64,000 bases of DNA from an uncultured Ruminococcus sp. Lineage in GTDB: Bacteria; Bacillota; Clostridia; Lachnospirales; Lachnospiraceae. The stretch spans positions 1 through 64,000 of the forward strand of contig CAKRLG010000007.1 of the NCBI GenBank assembly GCA_934359255.1, given 5' to 3'. How positions within the stretch are numbered: the first letter of the stretch is position 1; every line of letters begins with the position of its first letter. The notes beneath the pieces are model-generated. The model ran no database searches and had not been told where the DNA came from. It saw only the letters and a program-made list of their open reading frames with translations. Below, piece by piece: positions 53,583 through 63,286 of this stretch. The position numbers and the translations under genes were made by a program.

Positions 53583-53625
53583 GTCACTAAATCATTCACA
53601 GGACATATAGAGGGAGGATTTTTCC

Positions 53626-55302
53626 ATGTTAGAGAAAAAATGGTGGCACGAAAAAGCCGCTTATCAGATTTATCCAAAAAGCTTTTACGATACCAACGGA
53701 GACGGTATCGGTGACCTGAAAGGTGTGATCAGCAAACTGGATTATCTCAAAGATCTGGGAATCGATATTATCTGGCTCTCCCCGATCTACTGCTCTCCGC
53801 TGGCAGATCAGGGATATGATATCTCCGATTATTATGATATCGATCCAAGATTCGGAACCATGGAGGATATGGACGAACTGTTAAAAGAAGCAAAAGCCCG
53901 TAATATGTATATCGTAATGGATCTGGTTGTCAATCACTGTTCCGATGAACACGAATGGTTTAAAAAGGCCTGCGAAGATCCGGACGGTGAATACGGTAAA
54001 TATTTTTACATTGTAGATGCCAAGGATTACAAATTACCAAACAACTGGCGTTCTTATTTCGGCGGTCCTGTATGGGATCTTCTGCCGGGACACACCGACA
54101 AATATTACATGCATGTCTTCCACAAAAAACAGCCGGATCTGAACTGGGAGAATCCAAAACTTCGGGAAGAAATATACAAAATGATCAACTGGTGGCTGGA
54201 TCGCGGTGTAGCCGGCTTCCGTATCGATGCAATCATGAACATTAAAAAGCCGAATATTTATACCAGCTATCCTGCAGACCGTGATGACGGGCTGGCAGGC
54301 ATCGATAACATGCTCCATGATGCGGAAGGTATCGATGACTTTCTCCATGAGATGAAAACAGAAACCTTCGAAAAACATCAAGCATTTACTGTAGGTGAAG
54401 TATTTACCGATCGCCCGGATGCTCTGGAAGCATTTATCGGAAATAATGGCCACTTCTCTTCCATGTTTGATTTTGCCGAAACCATCGCCGGCAAATCCGA
54501 TGACGGCTGGTACAAATGCAAACCGGTTGTATGGGGTGAGGAATACAAAAAAGCTGCTTTCGGTACCCAGAAACGCCTGGGAGATATCGGATTCATCTCC
54601 AATATCATCGAAAATCATGATGAACCACGCGGTGTCAGCCACTATATCCCGGAAGCCGACGTCAGCGACACCAGCAAAAAAATGCTTGCCGCTGCCAACG
54701 TTATGCTCCGCGGACTGCCTTTCATCTATCAGGGACAGGAACTTGGTATGACAAATGTTGCCTTCAACTCCATAAATGAAATCGATGACTGCAGCACCCT
54801 GGATGAATATCAGGTAGCACTGGACGCCGGACTGACTCCGGAAGCCGCTTTCAAAGCTGTTGTTCCTTACAGCCGCGACAACGCCCGTACTCCATTCCAG
54901 TGGGATGCAACTGCTAACGCAGGCTTTACCACAGGAACTCCATGGCTGAAAGTGAATCCGAATTATACCGGGATCAATGCCGCTGAACAGGTGAACCGCC
55001 CGGATTCTATGTACAACTGGTACAAAGAGCTGATCGCCCTCCGCAAGAACCCGGAATACAAAGATGCGGTGGTATACGGCGAAGTTGTTCCATACAAGGA
55101 AGAACAGGTCAATCTGATGGCTTATTACAGAAAAGGCACTGACAGGACTCTGCTGGTAGTTGCCAATTATCAGCACGATGCCCAGGATGTTGTTCTCCCG
55201 GGAACTTACAAAAAAGTCTTGATGAACAATCTGGAAACACTGGATCTTAGCGGAGATACTCTTCATATGCCAGGTTATCAGGTAGTAATTTTTGAGATGT
55301 GA
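53626..55302 (+). CDS. malL: GH13 alpha-glucosidase (oligo-1,6-glucosidase type)
   Basis: A 558-residue intracellular GH13 enzyme hydrolysing terminal alpha-glucosidic links of isomaltose, sucrose or maltose-type sugars. The catalytic nucleophile is D201 (GFRIDAIMN), the acid/base E258 (TVGEVF), and the transition-state Asp D332 (IENHDEPR). The second conserved region is QPDLNWENP (169-177). The 558-residue length and the QIYPKSFYDTNGDGIGDLKG start match the MalL/IMA subgroup. Trehalose-6-phosphate hydrolase (TreC) is the main alternative. A perfect GGAGG precedes the ATG, and a terminator follows. Confidence 0.92.
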   Translation: MLEKKWWHEKAAYQIYPKSFYDTNGDGIGDLKGVISKLDYLKDLGIDIIWLSPIYCSPLADQGYDISDYYDIDPRFGTMEDMDELLKEAKARNMYIVMDLVVNHCSDEHEWFKKACEDPDGEYGKYFYIVDAKDYKLPNNWRSYFGGPVWDLLPGHTDKYYMHVFHKKQPDLNWENPKLREEIYKMINWWLDRGVAGFRIDAIMNIKKPNIYTSYPADRDDGLAGIDNMLHDAEGIDDFLHEMKTETFEKHQAFTVGEVFTDRPDALEAFIGNNGHFSSMFDFAETIAGKSDDGWYKCKPVVWGEEYKKAAFGTQKRLGDIGFISNIIENHDEPRGVSHYIPEADVSDTSKKMLAAANVMLRGLPFIYQGQELGMTNVAFNSINEIDDCSTLDEYQVALDAGLTPEAAFKAVVPYSRDNARTPFQWDATANAGFTTGTPWLKVNPNYTGINAAEQVNRPDSMYNWYKELIALRKNPEYKDAVVYGEVVPYKEEQVNLMAYYRKGTDRTLLVVANYQHDAQDVVLPGTYKKVLMNNLETLDLSGDTLHMPGYQVVIFEM

Positions 55303-55340
55303 TGATTCCGATACGTTCTGCACGGAACTCTTACCTTTTC

Positions 55341-55387
55341 AAAACTGACGGGAAAGCAGTTTTCTGCTTCATTCCCGTCAGTTTTTT
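55341..55387 (+). terminator. Terminator after the GH13 gene
   Basis: AAAACTGACGGGAA (55341-55354) pairs with TTCCCGTCAGTTTT (55372-55385), with an inner AGCAG/CTGCT helix in the loop and six T. The A-tract on the other side lets it also end the convergent dacF transcript. Confidence 0.92.
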
Positions 55388-55390
55388 ATC

Positions 55391-55420
55391 GTACTGTTAC
55401 CTGCCTGCCCAATAGTTACC
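55391..55420. repeat. Hairpin repeat overlapping the 3' end of the carboxypeptidase gene
   Basis: GTACTGTTACCTGC...AATAGTTACCT shares the GTTACCTGC...AATAGTTACCTC order with 58103-58124, and the GTTAC/CAGTAAC character with copies at 6039 and 63835. It covers the stop codon and last codons (NYWAGR) of the gene at 55397-56593. Confidence 0.5.
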
Positions 55421-56593
55421 TCCCTTTGTCATTCTCTTTCCGATGCGTTTGATATAATCCCACAAACCGGCCTTTTCCACAGATTTTGCAGCCACGATAT
55501 CCGTTTTTCCAACCAATTTTCCATCCAGCAAATACTGTGCTTCACCAACGATGTCTCCTTTCTTTACCGGTGCCTGCAGATTCTTCTTATAAACAATCTT
55601 CTTTTCTGTCTGTGAAAGATTTTTCCCTTTTGTATCCAGATACCTGAATTCTCCTGCATATCGACATGCTACCTCCTCTTTCACACCTCCTTTTACCGGT
55701 ACCGGATCCGGGTTTTTCCGGTTTTCATCCAGATAAAGATTACAGCTTTCAAATCCATAATCCAGCAAGGCTGCCGCATCTTTAAACCGCACCCTGGCAT
55801 CCGGTGCACCCATGACTACTGCAAGCAGCGTCATCTCTCCTCTTTGCGCAACCGCTGATACACAGTATTTTGCCACACTGGTACTTCCGGTTTTCAGACC
55901 AACGCACCCTTCATAACTGCGAATCAGCTTGTTGGTGTTGGTCAGGCAGAATTCTTTCTCTCCCTGTGCTGTTCTGTGGATAATATTTTCCATCCAGATA
56001 GAGGAATAGTCAAGGATGCGGGGAAAGTGAGTAATCAGTTCTCTCGAGACAATTGCAACATCAGAAGCCGTGGTATAATGTTCCGCGGAATCTGTAAGTC
56101 CACAACAGTCCTCAAACTTTGTATGTAGCATGCCAAGTTCTCTGGCTTTTTCATTCATTCTTTTTACAAATTCTCCCTCGCTCCCCGCAAGATGTTCTGC
56201 CATTACCACGGACGCATCATTCCCTGATGCAACTACAATACATTTGATCAGGGTCTCCACTGTCTGTTTTTCTCCCTCTTCCAAAAAAACCTGAGATCCA
56301 CCCATACTTTTTGCATAGGCACTGGTTACCGCCTCTTCCTCCAGCGTGATCTGTCCATCTTCCAGTGCTTCAAAAATCAGAAGCAGGGTCATGATTTTGG
56401 TAATGCTGGCCGGACTTCGCTGTTCTTCTCCGTTTTTTTCATATATAACAGTTCCTGTAGATGGTTCCATAAGTACCGCTCCCGGTGCGCTGATCTCCGG
56501 CGCCGGCTGTACGGCACCCTGGATTTTCACCGGACAGATTTCAACCGTTATCAGCATCAGAAGTAATACCCATGTCGTAATTCTTTTCTTCAT
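55397..56593 (-). CDS. dacF: D-alanyl-D-alanine carboxypeptidase (DacF-like PBP)
   Basis: A 398-residue secreted low-molecular-weight penicillin-binding protein that trims peptidoglycan pentapeptides. A signal peptide spans residues 1-26. The catalytic SxxK is S63-x-x-K66 (SPASITKIM), SGN is at 123-125 and KTG at 234-236. The C-terminal domain (about 290-385) is the PBP5-like beta domain, with a short terminal segment KRIGKRMTKGG that may be the amphipathic membrane anchor. The final residues come from the hairpin repeat, so the native tail may have been replaced. Confidence 0.93.
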   Translation of the reverse strand: MKKRITTWVLLLMLITVEICPVKIQGAVQPAPEISAPGAVLMEPSTGTVIYEKNGEEQRSPASITKIMTLLLIFEALEDGQITLEEEAVTSAYAKSMGGSQVFLEEGEKQTVETLIKCIVVASGNDASVVMAEHLAGSEGEFVKRMNEKARELGMLHTKFEDCCGLTDSAEHYTTASDVAIVSRELITHFPRILDYSSIWMENIIHRTAQGEKEFCLTNTNKLIRSYEGCVGLKTGSTSVAKYCVSAVAQRGEMTLLAVVMGAPDARVRFKDAAALLDYGFESCNLYLDENRKNPDPVPVKGGVKEEVACRYAGEFRYLDTKGKNLSQTEKKIVYKKNLQAPVKKGDIVGEAQYLLDGKLVGKTDIVAAKSVEKAGLWDYIKRIGKRMTKGGNYWAGR

Positions 56594-56710
56594 CGCCTTT
56601 GCCCGTTTCAGATCTTTGTTTCACTATATGCCGGAACGTCTGTTTTTTGTACGGGAATATGAACAGTAACCTGTTCTTTACTTTTTTTATACAATTTGCT
56701 TGAGATTTTC

Positions 56711-56739
56711 TTGCTACTTTCTTTCTTTTTGTGTATAAT
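56711..56739 (+). promoter_or_regulatory. Sigma-A promoter of the CapA-like gene
   Basis: TTGCTA (56711-56716), 17-bp spacer, TATAAT (56734-56739), followed by a GGAGG and the ATG at 56765. The untranslated leader would be short, about 20 nt. Confidence 0.75.
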
Positions 56740-56764
56740 AGTTATATTTATACGGAGGAACTTT

Positions 56765-58060
56765 ATGGATACACCCAACACGCAAAACAATACCAGCCGG
56801 ATGCGGGAATCACGCAAACTGGAACAAAAACGGAAACGCCAGCAACAGGTCCGGCGTCAAAAGATATTTCTTGCCGGTACCGGTCTGCTCCTGACCGCCG
56901 GAATCGGTTTATTCGTCACCCTCTATCACAATCATCAAAGAGCCGCCGCCCAGGAGGCTGAACTCCAGAAACAGATAAAACAAAAACAGGAAGCTGAGCT
57001 GCAAAAACAACAGGAACTGGAAAATAATACCATTCATTTTGTCGCCGTCGGCGATAATCTGATTCATCAGGGAATCTATGAATCTGCAGATACCACACAG
57101 ACCGTATGGAATTATGATCACCTGTATGAACACATCCGGGATGATATCTCTGCCGCAGATCTCGCCGCAGTCAATGAAGAAAGCATCTTTGTATCCGATC
57201 ATGCAAACATTTCTTCTTATCCCGCTTTCGGAGCCCCTGTGGAAATCGGTGACGCACTTGTTACCGCCGGATTCGATATCGTGGAACAGGCAAACAACCA
57301 TGTTTTTGACAAGGGAATCACCGGTATCACCGACACTATCCGATACTGGGAAACCAATCACCCGGAAGTTGCTCTCCTCGGCATCCATGATTCCGCAGAA
57401 AGTGCCGGCGAAATCACTACCATTAGTTGCAAGGATGTTACTTTTTCCCTTCTCAACTACACAACTACAGTAAATAATGAACCTTACGATGAACTTCCGG
57501 ATTATGCAGTTGACCTTCTCCGCACGGATCGGGTAATATCCGATGTCAAAAAAGCAAAGGAGATCGGTGATATAACCATCGCCTTTCTTCACACCGGAGC
57601 AGAGTATTCCACCGAACCAAATACAGAGGAGAAAACATTTCTCCAGTTGCTGTTACAGCAGGGTGTCGATATTGCCATCTGTGCCCATAGCCATACGCTA
57701 CAGAATTTTGAGACGCTGACAGATGACAGTGGACATCAGATGTTGGTCTATTACTCTCTTGGAAATTTTATTTCCACGCAGAAAGACCCTGCCTGTCTCC
57801 TTGGTGGCATGGCAGATATTACCATTGTACGGGATCCGGTCTCCGATGCTCTTTCCATCCGTAATGCTGATCTGATTCCTCTGGTCACTCATTATAATCA
57901 TGATCAGAATATCTATACCGTTTACAGGCTTTCCGATTACACCGAGGATCTTGCTGCCTCCCATGGTGTGCATGCCGAAAGCACAGAACCTTTCACTCTG
58001 GAAACTTTACAGGAACAATATAAAAAGGTGCTGACTCAGGATTATCACACCCTGGGTTAG
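56765..58060 (+). CDS. CapA/PgsA-family metallophosphatase-like surface protein
   Basis: A 431-residue membrane-anchored protein. A basic cytoplasmic start (residues 1-40, with a KRKRQQQVRRQK run) precedes one membrane helix (about 40-60), a Gln/Glu/Lys coiled-coil-like linker (65-90) and the CapA domain (about 95-370). Motifs include VAVGDNLIHQGIYESAD, NEESIF, EQANNHVFDKG, FLHTGAEYS and CAHSHTLQNFE, in the order of the calcineurin-like PgsA fold. In Bacillus, PgsA belongs to the poly-gamma-glutamate synthase. No pgsB or pgsC is nearby, so the role is uncertain. The frame is open to 56696, but GGAGG decides the start. Confidence 0.88.
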   Translation: MDTPNTQNNTSRMRESRKLEQKRKRQQQVRRQKIFLAGTGLLLTAGIGLFVTLYHNHQRAAAQEAELQKQIKQKQEAELQKQQELENNTIHFVAVGDNLIHQGIYESADTTQTVWNYDHLYEHIRDDISAADLAAVNEESIFVSDHANISSYPAFGAPVEIGDALVTAGFDIVEQANNHVFDKGITGITDTIRYWETNHPEVALLGIHDSAESAGEITTISCKDVTFSLLNYTTTVNNEPYDELPDYAVDLLRTDRVISDVKKAKEIGDITIAFLHTGAEYSTEPNTEEKTFLQLLLQQGVDIAICAHSHTLQNFETLTDDSGHQMLVYYSLGNFISTQKDPACLLGGMADITIVRDPVSDALSIRNADLIPLVTHYNHDQNIYTVYRLSDYTEDLAASHGVHAESTEPFTLETLQEQYKKVLTQDYHTLG

Positions 58061-58080
58061 CACCCGTTTTTTACTCATTC

Positions 58081-58124
58081 TGTAACTGTTCAATACCCTC
58101 ACAGTTACCTGCGGAATAGTTACC
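58081..58124. repeat. Hairpin repeat between two convergent gene ends
   Basis: GTAACTGTT...CAGTTAC (58082-58107) is a small hairpin, followed directly by the GTTACCTGC...AATAGTTACCTC segment also found at 55396-55422. It lies between the stops of the CapA gene and the CmpB-family gene and may serve both as a terminator. Confidence 0.5.
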
Positions 58125-58133
58125 TCATTTTTC

Positions 58134-58724
58134 CTAGCGTTTTCCAATATAAAAACTGACACGTTCTTTCATCTCTTCCACTTTTCTCGGCATTCTGTTC
58201 ATTTTCGCTTTGAACAGATGCAATGAAAAATCAAATGTGTAGATCACAACCACGACTGCCGCCAGGTCTCTGCCAAATCGAACAGAGTAGCTGTCGGATA
58301 CAAAGTTTACAAATCTCTGCAGGAAGCCAAACATAAAGATTGTATAGAATCCCCACGCTATAGTGCTCTCCAGACAGATCACACCTTTATAATTAAAAGG
58401 TTTCTCCGTATAATCCCACCAGACCTGTCCGAACAGATTTCTCATAAGCACTGCCGTAATATATTCCAACGTCGTAGCAAGAACCGCGCCCGCCAGATAA
58501 AGCACCACATATTGACCTGCCAGCGGACGAAGCATTCCATACACTGACAGAGCTCCTACCGCATAAATCGGACAAAAAGGTGAAAAAGCAAATCCACGAT
58601 TCGTCAGTTTTCTGTTACAAAATGACATATAGATGGATTCCACTACCCACCCCATGAAACTATACAGGATAAACCATTGGATAAAATGATACAGATCTGT
58701 ACCGTATACTGCATGTGTCCACAT
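58134..58724 (-). CDS. Polytopic membrane protein of the putative ABC transporter type IV (CmpB) family
   Basis: A 196-residue protein with about five helices. The conserved opening HFIQWFILYSFMGWVVESIY and NRGFAFSPFCPIYAVGALSV identify the PF06541-type family, common in Lachnospiraceae, with LEYITAVLMRNLFGQVWWDY further on. Despite the family name, no ABC ATPase is adjacent, and its true function is unknown. The C-terminus is basic and cytoplasmic. It is convergent with the CapA gene and separated from rpsU by about 190 bp. Confidence 0.85.
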   Translation of the reverse strand: MWTHAVYGTDLYHFIQWFILYSFMGWVVESIYMSFCNRKLTNRGFAFSPFCPIYAVGALSVYGMLRPLAGQYVVLYLAGAVLATTLEYITAVLMRNLFGQVWWDYTEKPFNYKGVICLESTIAWGFYTIFMFGFLQRFVNFVSDSYSVRFGRDLAAVVVVIYTFDFSLHLFKAKMNRMPRKVEEMKERVSFYIGKR

Positions 58725-58860
58725 AGAAATTTCCCCTCATTTCTTTTTCTGCACTTATCAGCAGATTTCTATTCTGCGAAAATTATATCATATGCCTTTG
58801 CAAAAGACTATACGGATTTCAAATCTTAAAGAAATTATAAGATTTGAAAAATATATACGT

Positions 58861-58894
58861 AAAAGAGGGATCCTGCTTGCAGTATCCCTCTTTT
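58861..58894 (-). terminator. Terminator after rpsU
   Basis: AAAAGAGGGAT (minus 58894-58884) pairs with ATCCCTCTTTT (58871-58861), a perfect 11-bp stem with a 12-nt loop and A/T tracts on both sides. Confidence 0.92.
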
Positions 58895-58919
58895 CATGGC
58901 TTACGCCAATGTGCACATA

Positions 58920-59096
58920 TTAATTATATTTACGTTTTCTTGCAGCTTCAGATTTTTTCTTACGACGAACACTTGGTTTCTCGTAATGCTCTCTTTTGCG
59001 GATTTCCTGCTGAATGCCTGCTTTTGCACAGCTACGTTTAAATCTACGCAGAGCACTATCTAAAGTTTCGTTTTCTTTTACGATAACGTTTGACAT
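58920..59096 (-). CDS. rpsU: 30S ribosomal protein S21
   Basis: A 58-residue basic protein read directly from the sequence: it begins [20 protein letters not shown] and ends [10 protein letters not shown]. This is the full length of bacterial S21, which binds the small subunit near the anti-Shine-Dalgarno region during initiation. The ATG at 59096 is preceded by GGAGG with long spacing (14 nt) and a closer AGGTG. A monocistronic unit between the CmpB gene and alaS. Confidence 0.97.
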   Translation of the reverse strand: MSNVIVKENETLDSALRRFKRSCAKAGIQQEIRKREHYEKPSVRRKKKSEAARKRKYN

Positions 59097-59251
59097 AGTC
59101 TCACACCTAACCTCCCTCCAGTTGTAGATTGTGCATAATACAACTGTTTGGGTATTTTATTGCACTGGTATTTATTATAACAGATTTTTTTATTTCGTCA
59201 ACTGGTTTTTTGAAATTTTTCCGGTTTTTTGTTGTTTTTTCCGGGTCTGGA

Positions 59252-61891
59252 CTATTTCAGCTGTCCTTCCACCAGTTCTGCTATTTTTGCGATAGCTTCC
59301 GGGATCTTATCCGGATTCTTGCCGCCGGCCTGTGCCATATTCGGACGTCCACCGCCGCCGCCACCAACGATCGCTGCTGCCGCTTTGATCAGGTTGCCGG
59401 CATGGGCACCCTTGTCCATAGCACCCTGTGTTGCCATAGCCAGCAGGCTGACTTTTCCATCTTTGGCAGATGCCAGAACAACCACACCTTCGCCCAGTTT
59501 TTCTTTCAGCTGATCGCCAAGGTCACGCAGACCGTTCATATCTACGCCGTCTACTGCTGCTGCCAGAACTTTGACACCTTTGACTTCTACCACCTGATCC
59601 ATAACATTTCCCAGGGAATCCTGAGCCATCTTGCTCTTTAAGGATTCATTCTCGCTCTGCAGTTCTTTGACTTCTTTCTGCAGATGTGCGATCTTCTCCG
59701 GAATCTCTGCCGGACTGGTTTTCAGTGTTTTTGCGATAGTATGCAGGTTTTCTTCCATCTCACGGTAGTATTCAATTACGTTGTTACCGGTCAGTGCTTC
59801 GATACGACGGACACCTGCTGCAACACCTGCTTCGGATACAATCTTGAACAGAGTAATGTTTGCTGTATTGGCTACATGTGTACCACCACAGAGTTCTACG
59901 GAGAAATCACCCATGGATACCACACGTACTTCATCGCCGTATTTCTCACCGAACAGTGCCATAGCACCTGTTTTCTTAGCTTCTTCGATACCCATAACCT
60001 GTGTGGTTACCGGCAGAGCTGCCTGGATCTCTTTATTTACCAGAGCTTCTACTTCTGCGATCTCTTCTGCGGTCATAGCCTGGAAGTGTGCGAAGTCGAA
60101 ACGCAGTCTGGTCGGATTCACCAGAGAACCTTTCTGTTCTACATGAGCACCCAGAACCGTTTTCAGAGCTTTCTGTAACAAATGGGTTGCGCTGTGGTTC
60201 TTACAGGTATCTTTTCTTTCCTGCTCGTCTACTTTCAGAGTTACTTCTTCTCCACCGGAGATCATACCGGATTCCATCACACCGACATGACCGTATTTGC
60301 CGCCGCGAAGTTTGATGGTATCTTCCACGCGGAATACACCGTTTGCAGTGGAAATCACACCGGTGTCACCTTCCTGTCCACCCATGGTAGCGTAGAACGG
60401 TGTCTTCTCTACAAAGATGGTTCCTTTCTGACCTTCCATCAGGGAATCCACGATCTCTGTCTCTGTGGTCAGAACGGTTACTTTGGAAGTAGCTTCCAGT
60501 TTGTCATATCCGGTAAATTCGGTTGTGATATTGCGGTCGATCTCATCGTATACAGTTGCATCTGCGCCCATATAGTTGCTGACTGCACGGCTTTCTCTGG
60601 CACGTTTTCTCTGTACTTCCATCTCTTCTTTGAAGCCGTCTTCATCAATAGTATATCCTTTTTCTTCCAGAATCTCTCTGGTCAGATCGATCGGGAATCC
60701 GTAAGTATCATACAGACGGAACGCATCGGAGCCTCCGAGGACGGACTTTCCTGCTTCTTTCATCTCTGCTTCCAGATCGGCGAGAATCTTCAGACCCTGG
60801 TCAATGGTCTTGTTGAACTGACTCTCTTCGTTATGCAGAACGTTCAGGATAAAGGTTTTCTTTTCTTCCAGTTCCGGATATCCGTCTTTGGAACCTTCGA
60901 TGACAGTCTCACTCAGTTTCTCCAGGAACGGTCCTTCGATACCAAGAAGACGACCATGACGGGCTGCACGACGGATCAGGCGGCGAAGCACGTATCCTCT
61001 TCCTTCGTTGGTCGGCATAACACCATCGGAGATCAGGAAAGTAGCGGAACGCATATGGTCAGTGATCAGACGGATAGATACATCGTCGTCATGATGAACT
61101 CCATAGGTTTTTCCGGCAACTTCACAGACTTTATTTCTCAGGGCACACAGCGTATCCACATCAAAGATGGAATCTACATCCTGAACAACAACGGCCAGAC
61201 GTTCCAATCCCATACCGGTATCGATATTTTTCTGCTTCAGAGTCTCATAATGACCTTCCCCGTCATTTTCAAACTGGGTAAATACGTTGTTCCATACTTC
61301 CATGTAACGATCACAGTCACAGCCTACGGTACAGCCCGGTTTGCCACAGCCGTATTTTTCTCCACGGTCATAGTAGATCTCAGAACACGGACCGCAAGGA
61401 CCGGCACCATGCTCCCAGAAGTTGTCTTCTTTTCCAAAGCGGAAGATTCTGTCAGCCGGAACACCGATTTCTTTATTCCAGATATCGAAAGCTTCATCAT
61501 CCTCTTCGTATACAGACGGATACAGACGGTTTTCATCCAGGCCTACTACTTTGGTCAGGAATTCCCAGGACCATGCGATGGCTTCGTGTTTGAAGTAATC
61601 ACCAAAAGAGAAGTTACCGAGCATCTCAAAGAAAGTACCGTGACGGGCTGTCTTTCCTACGTTCTCGATATCACCGGTACGGATACATTTCTGGCAGGTA
61701 GCCACACGGGTTCTCGGCGGAATCTCTGCTCCGGTAAAATACGGTTTTAATGGTGCCATACCTGCATTGATCAGCAGAAGGCTGTTATCATTCTGGGGTA
61801 CGAGGGAAAAGCTGTTCATTACCAAATGACCTTTGCTCTCGAAAAAGTCCAGAAACATCTGACGAAGTTCGTTTACTCCATACTTTTTCAC
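59252..61891 (-). CDS. alaS: Alanine-tRNA ligase
   Basis: An 879-residue class II synthetase. Motif 1-2 region: MFLDFFESKGH and GKTARHGTFFEMLGNFSFG. Motif 3 lies in NIDTGMGLERL. The editing domain has the zinc/catalytic motifs HSATHLLQKAL and ELCGGTHVANT, and the C-terminal oligomerisation domain ends in a Gly-rich GGGGGGRPNMAQAGG. No ATG suits the start. A GTG at 61891 with GGAGG 8 nt upstream gives the family start (VKKYGVNELRQMF), whereas the frame upstream to 61957 lacks homology. No T-box is seen. Confidence 0.97.
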   Translation of the reverse strand: MKKYGVNELRQMFLDFFESKGHLVMNSFSLVPQNDNSLLLINAGMAPLKPYFTGAEIPPRTRVATCQKCIRTGDIENVGKTARHGTFFEMLGNFSFGDYFKHEAIAWSWEFLTKVVGLDENRLYPSVYEEDDEAFDIWNKEIGVPADRIFRFGKEDNFWEHGAGPCGPCSEIYYDRGEKYGCGKPGCTVGCDCDRYMEVWNNVFTQFENDGEGHYETLKQKNIDTGMGLERLAVVVQDVDSIFDVDTLCALRNKVCEVAGKTYGVHHDDDVSIRLITDHMRSATFLISDGVMPTNEGRGYVLRRLIRRAARHGRLLGIEGPFLEKLSETVIEGSKDGYPELEEKKTFILNVLHNEESQFNKTIDQGLKILADLEAEMKEAGKSVLGGSDAFRLYDTYGFPIDLTREILEEKGYTIDEDGFKEEMEVQRKRARESRAVSNYMGADATVYDEIDRNITTEFTGYDKLEATSKVTVLTTETEIVDSLMEGQKGTIFVEKTPFYATMGGQEGDTGVISTANGVFRVEDTIKLRGGKYGHVGVMESGMISGGEEVTLKVDEQERKDTCKNHSATHLLQKALKTVLGAHVEQKGSLVNPTRLRFDFAHFQAMTAEEIAEVEALVNKEIQAALPVTTQVMGIEEAKKTGAMALFGEKYGDEVRVVSMGDFSVELCGGTHVANTANITLFKIVSEAGVAAGVRRIEALTGNNVIEYYREMEENLHTIAKTLKTSPAEIPEKIAHLQKEVKELQSENESLKSKMAQDSLGNVMDQVVEVKGVKVLAAAVDGVDMNGLRDLGDQLKEKLGEGVVVLASAKDGKVSLLAMATQGAMDKGAHAGNLIKAAAAIVGGGGGGRPNMAQAGGKNPDKIPEAIAKIAELVEGQLK

Positions 61892-61922
61892 TGTATGTTC
61901 CTCCTCATATTTATTGCTGTCA

Positions 61923-61968
61923 GAAGCTCCGCGATTCCAGATCCTTTCCAAAAACACTCCGGAGCTTC
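61923..61968 (-). promoter_or_regulatory. Hairpin in the alaS leader
   Basis: A perfect 9-bp inverted repeat, GAAGCTCCG (minus 61968-61960) and CGGAGCTTC (61931-61923), sits about 30 nt before the ribosome site with a 28-nt loop. There is no T-run after it, so it is not a standard terminator. It could be an operator or an RNA element. Confidence 0.45.
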
Positions 61969-61990
61969 CACAAATTTTCTTTATCTTTTT

Positions 61991-62019
61991 ACTTTAGCAC
62001 AATTATGATGTCCGTGCAA
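61991..62019 (-). promoter_or_regulatory. Candidate alaS promoter
   Basis: Minus strand TTGCAC (62014-62019), 17-bp spacer, TAAAGT (61991-61996), immediately after the tyrS stop. The -10 is weak. Confidence 0.45.
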
Positions 62020-62031
62020 GTGACACCCTTC

Positions 62032-63252
62032 TTATAAGCAGATTTTCATGAATTTTTTCTTACCACGTTTTACAACAAGACCTTCTTCTGTGATGTCTTC
62101 TTTTTTCACGTTGTAGCGAATGTCTGTGATTTTTTCTCCGTCTACGGATACACCGCCCTGCTCGATGGCACGACGTCCTTCAGAACGGGAAGTTACCAGA
62201 CCTGCTTTACACAGCAGAGAGATCAGATCGATAGCTCCATCCTGGAAATCCTCGTCTGCCAGTGTGGTGGACGGCATGTTTGCTGCATTACCCGCAGAGA
62301 ACAGTGCCCTTGCGCCTTCCTGTGCTTTTTTTGCCTCTTCTTCGCCGTGTACCAGAGCTGTCAGTTCGTAAGCCAGGATTTCTTTTGCCTGATTTAACTG
62401 GCTTCCTTCCCATTTATCCATTTCGTCAATCTGCTCTAACGGCAGGAAGGTGAGCATACGGATGCATTTGAGGACATCGGCATCTGCCACGTTTCTCCAG
62501 TACTGGTAGAAATCGAACGGAGAAGTTTTGTTTGGATCCAGCCATACCGCACCGGACTGTGTTTTACCCATTTTCTTTCCTTCAGAGTTTAACAGCAGGG
62601 TGATGGTCATGGCACATGCGTTCTTTCCTAATTTACGGCGGATCAGTTCGGTACCACCCAGCATATTGCTCCACTGGTCATCTCCACCGAACTGCAGATT
62701 ACAGCCGTATTTCTGATACAGCATGTAGAAGTCGTAGCTCTGCATCAGCATGTAGTTGAACTCCAGGAAACTTAATCCTTTTTCCATACGCTGTTTGTAG
62801 CACTCTGCGGTCAGCATACGGTTTACAGAGAAATGCGGTCCGATCTCACGCAGGAAATCTACATAGTTTAATCCTAACAGCCAGTCTCCATTATTTACCA
62901 TCAGTGCTTTTCCATCAGAGAAATCGATAAAACGCTCCATCTGTTTTTTAAAGCAGTCACAGTTGTGCTGAATGGTTTCCTGTGTCATCATCTGGCGCAT
63001 ATCACTTCTTCCGGAAGGATCGCCTACCATAGCCGTACCACCACCGATCAGAGCGATCGGTTTGTTTCCCGCCATCTGCAGACGTTTCATCAGGCACAGT
63101 GCCATGAAATGTCCTACATGAAGGCTGTCGGCGGTCGGATCAAATCCGATGTAGAATGTTGCTTTTCCATTGTTGACCAGTTCTTTGATTTCTTCTTCGT
63201 CGGTTACCTGGGCGATCAGACCACGGGCAACTAATTCGTCATAAATTGTCAT
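62032..63252 (-). CDS. tyrS: Tyrosine-tRNA ligase
   Basis: A 406-residue class I synthetase. The HIGH-type motif is HVGH (45-48) in [13 protein letters not shown], the tyrosine pocket includes [12 protein letters not shown], and the KMSKS loop is KKMGKTQSG (about 230). The C-terminal S4-like tRNA-binding domain starts near 340 ([20 protein letters not shown]). A GGAG ribosome site precedes the ATG. It is controlled by a T-box leader (63487-63778). Between the two sits the four-hairpin element copy B. Confidence 0.97.
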   Translation of the reverse strand: MTIYDELVARGLIAQVTDEEEIKELVNNGKATFYIGFDPTADSLHVGHFMALCLMKRLQMAGNKPIALIGGGTAMVGDPSGRSDMRQMMTQETIQHNCDCFKKQMERFIDFSDGKALMVNNGDWLLGLNYVDFLREIGPHFSVNRMLTAECYKQRMEKGLSFLEFNYMLMQSYDFYMLYQKYGCNLQFGGDDQWSNMLGGTELIRRKLGKNACAMTITLLLNSEGKKMGKTQSGAVWLDPNKTSPFDFYQYWRNVADADVLKCIRMLTFLPLEQIDEMDKWEGSQLNQAKEILAYELTALVHGEEEAKKAQEGARALFSAGNAANMPSTTLADEDFQDGAIDLISLLCKAGLVTSRSEGRRAIEQGGVSVDGEKITDIRYNVKKEDITEEGLVVKRGKKKFMKICL

Positions 63253-63286
63253 GATAAAATTCTCCTTTTCGTGTTTATTAGAAGGA

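Noticed and set aside
54034..55323. A 429-codon minus-strand frame opposite the GH13 gene
   Set aside because: Antisense shadow of an intact GH13 enzyme with all catalytic residues. No ribosome site and no recognisable protein features.
60182..61750. A long plus-strand open frame (522 codons) opposite alaS
   Set aside because: It is antisense to a clear alanyl-tRNA synthetase. Its translation is Phe/Cys/His-rich with no domain, and there is no ribosome site. The length reflects biased codon use on the other strand.
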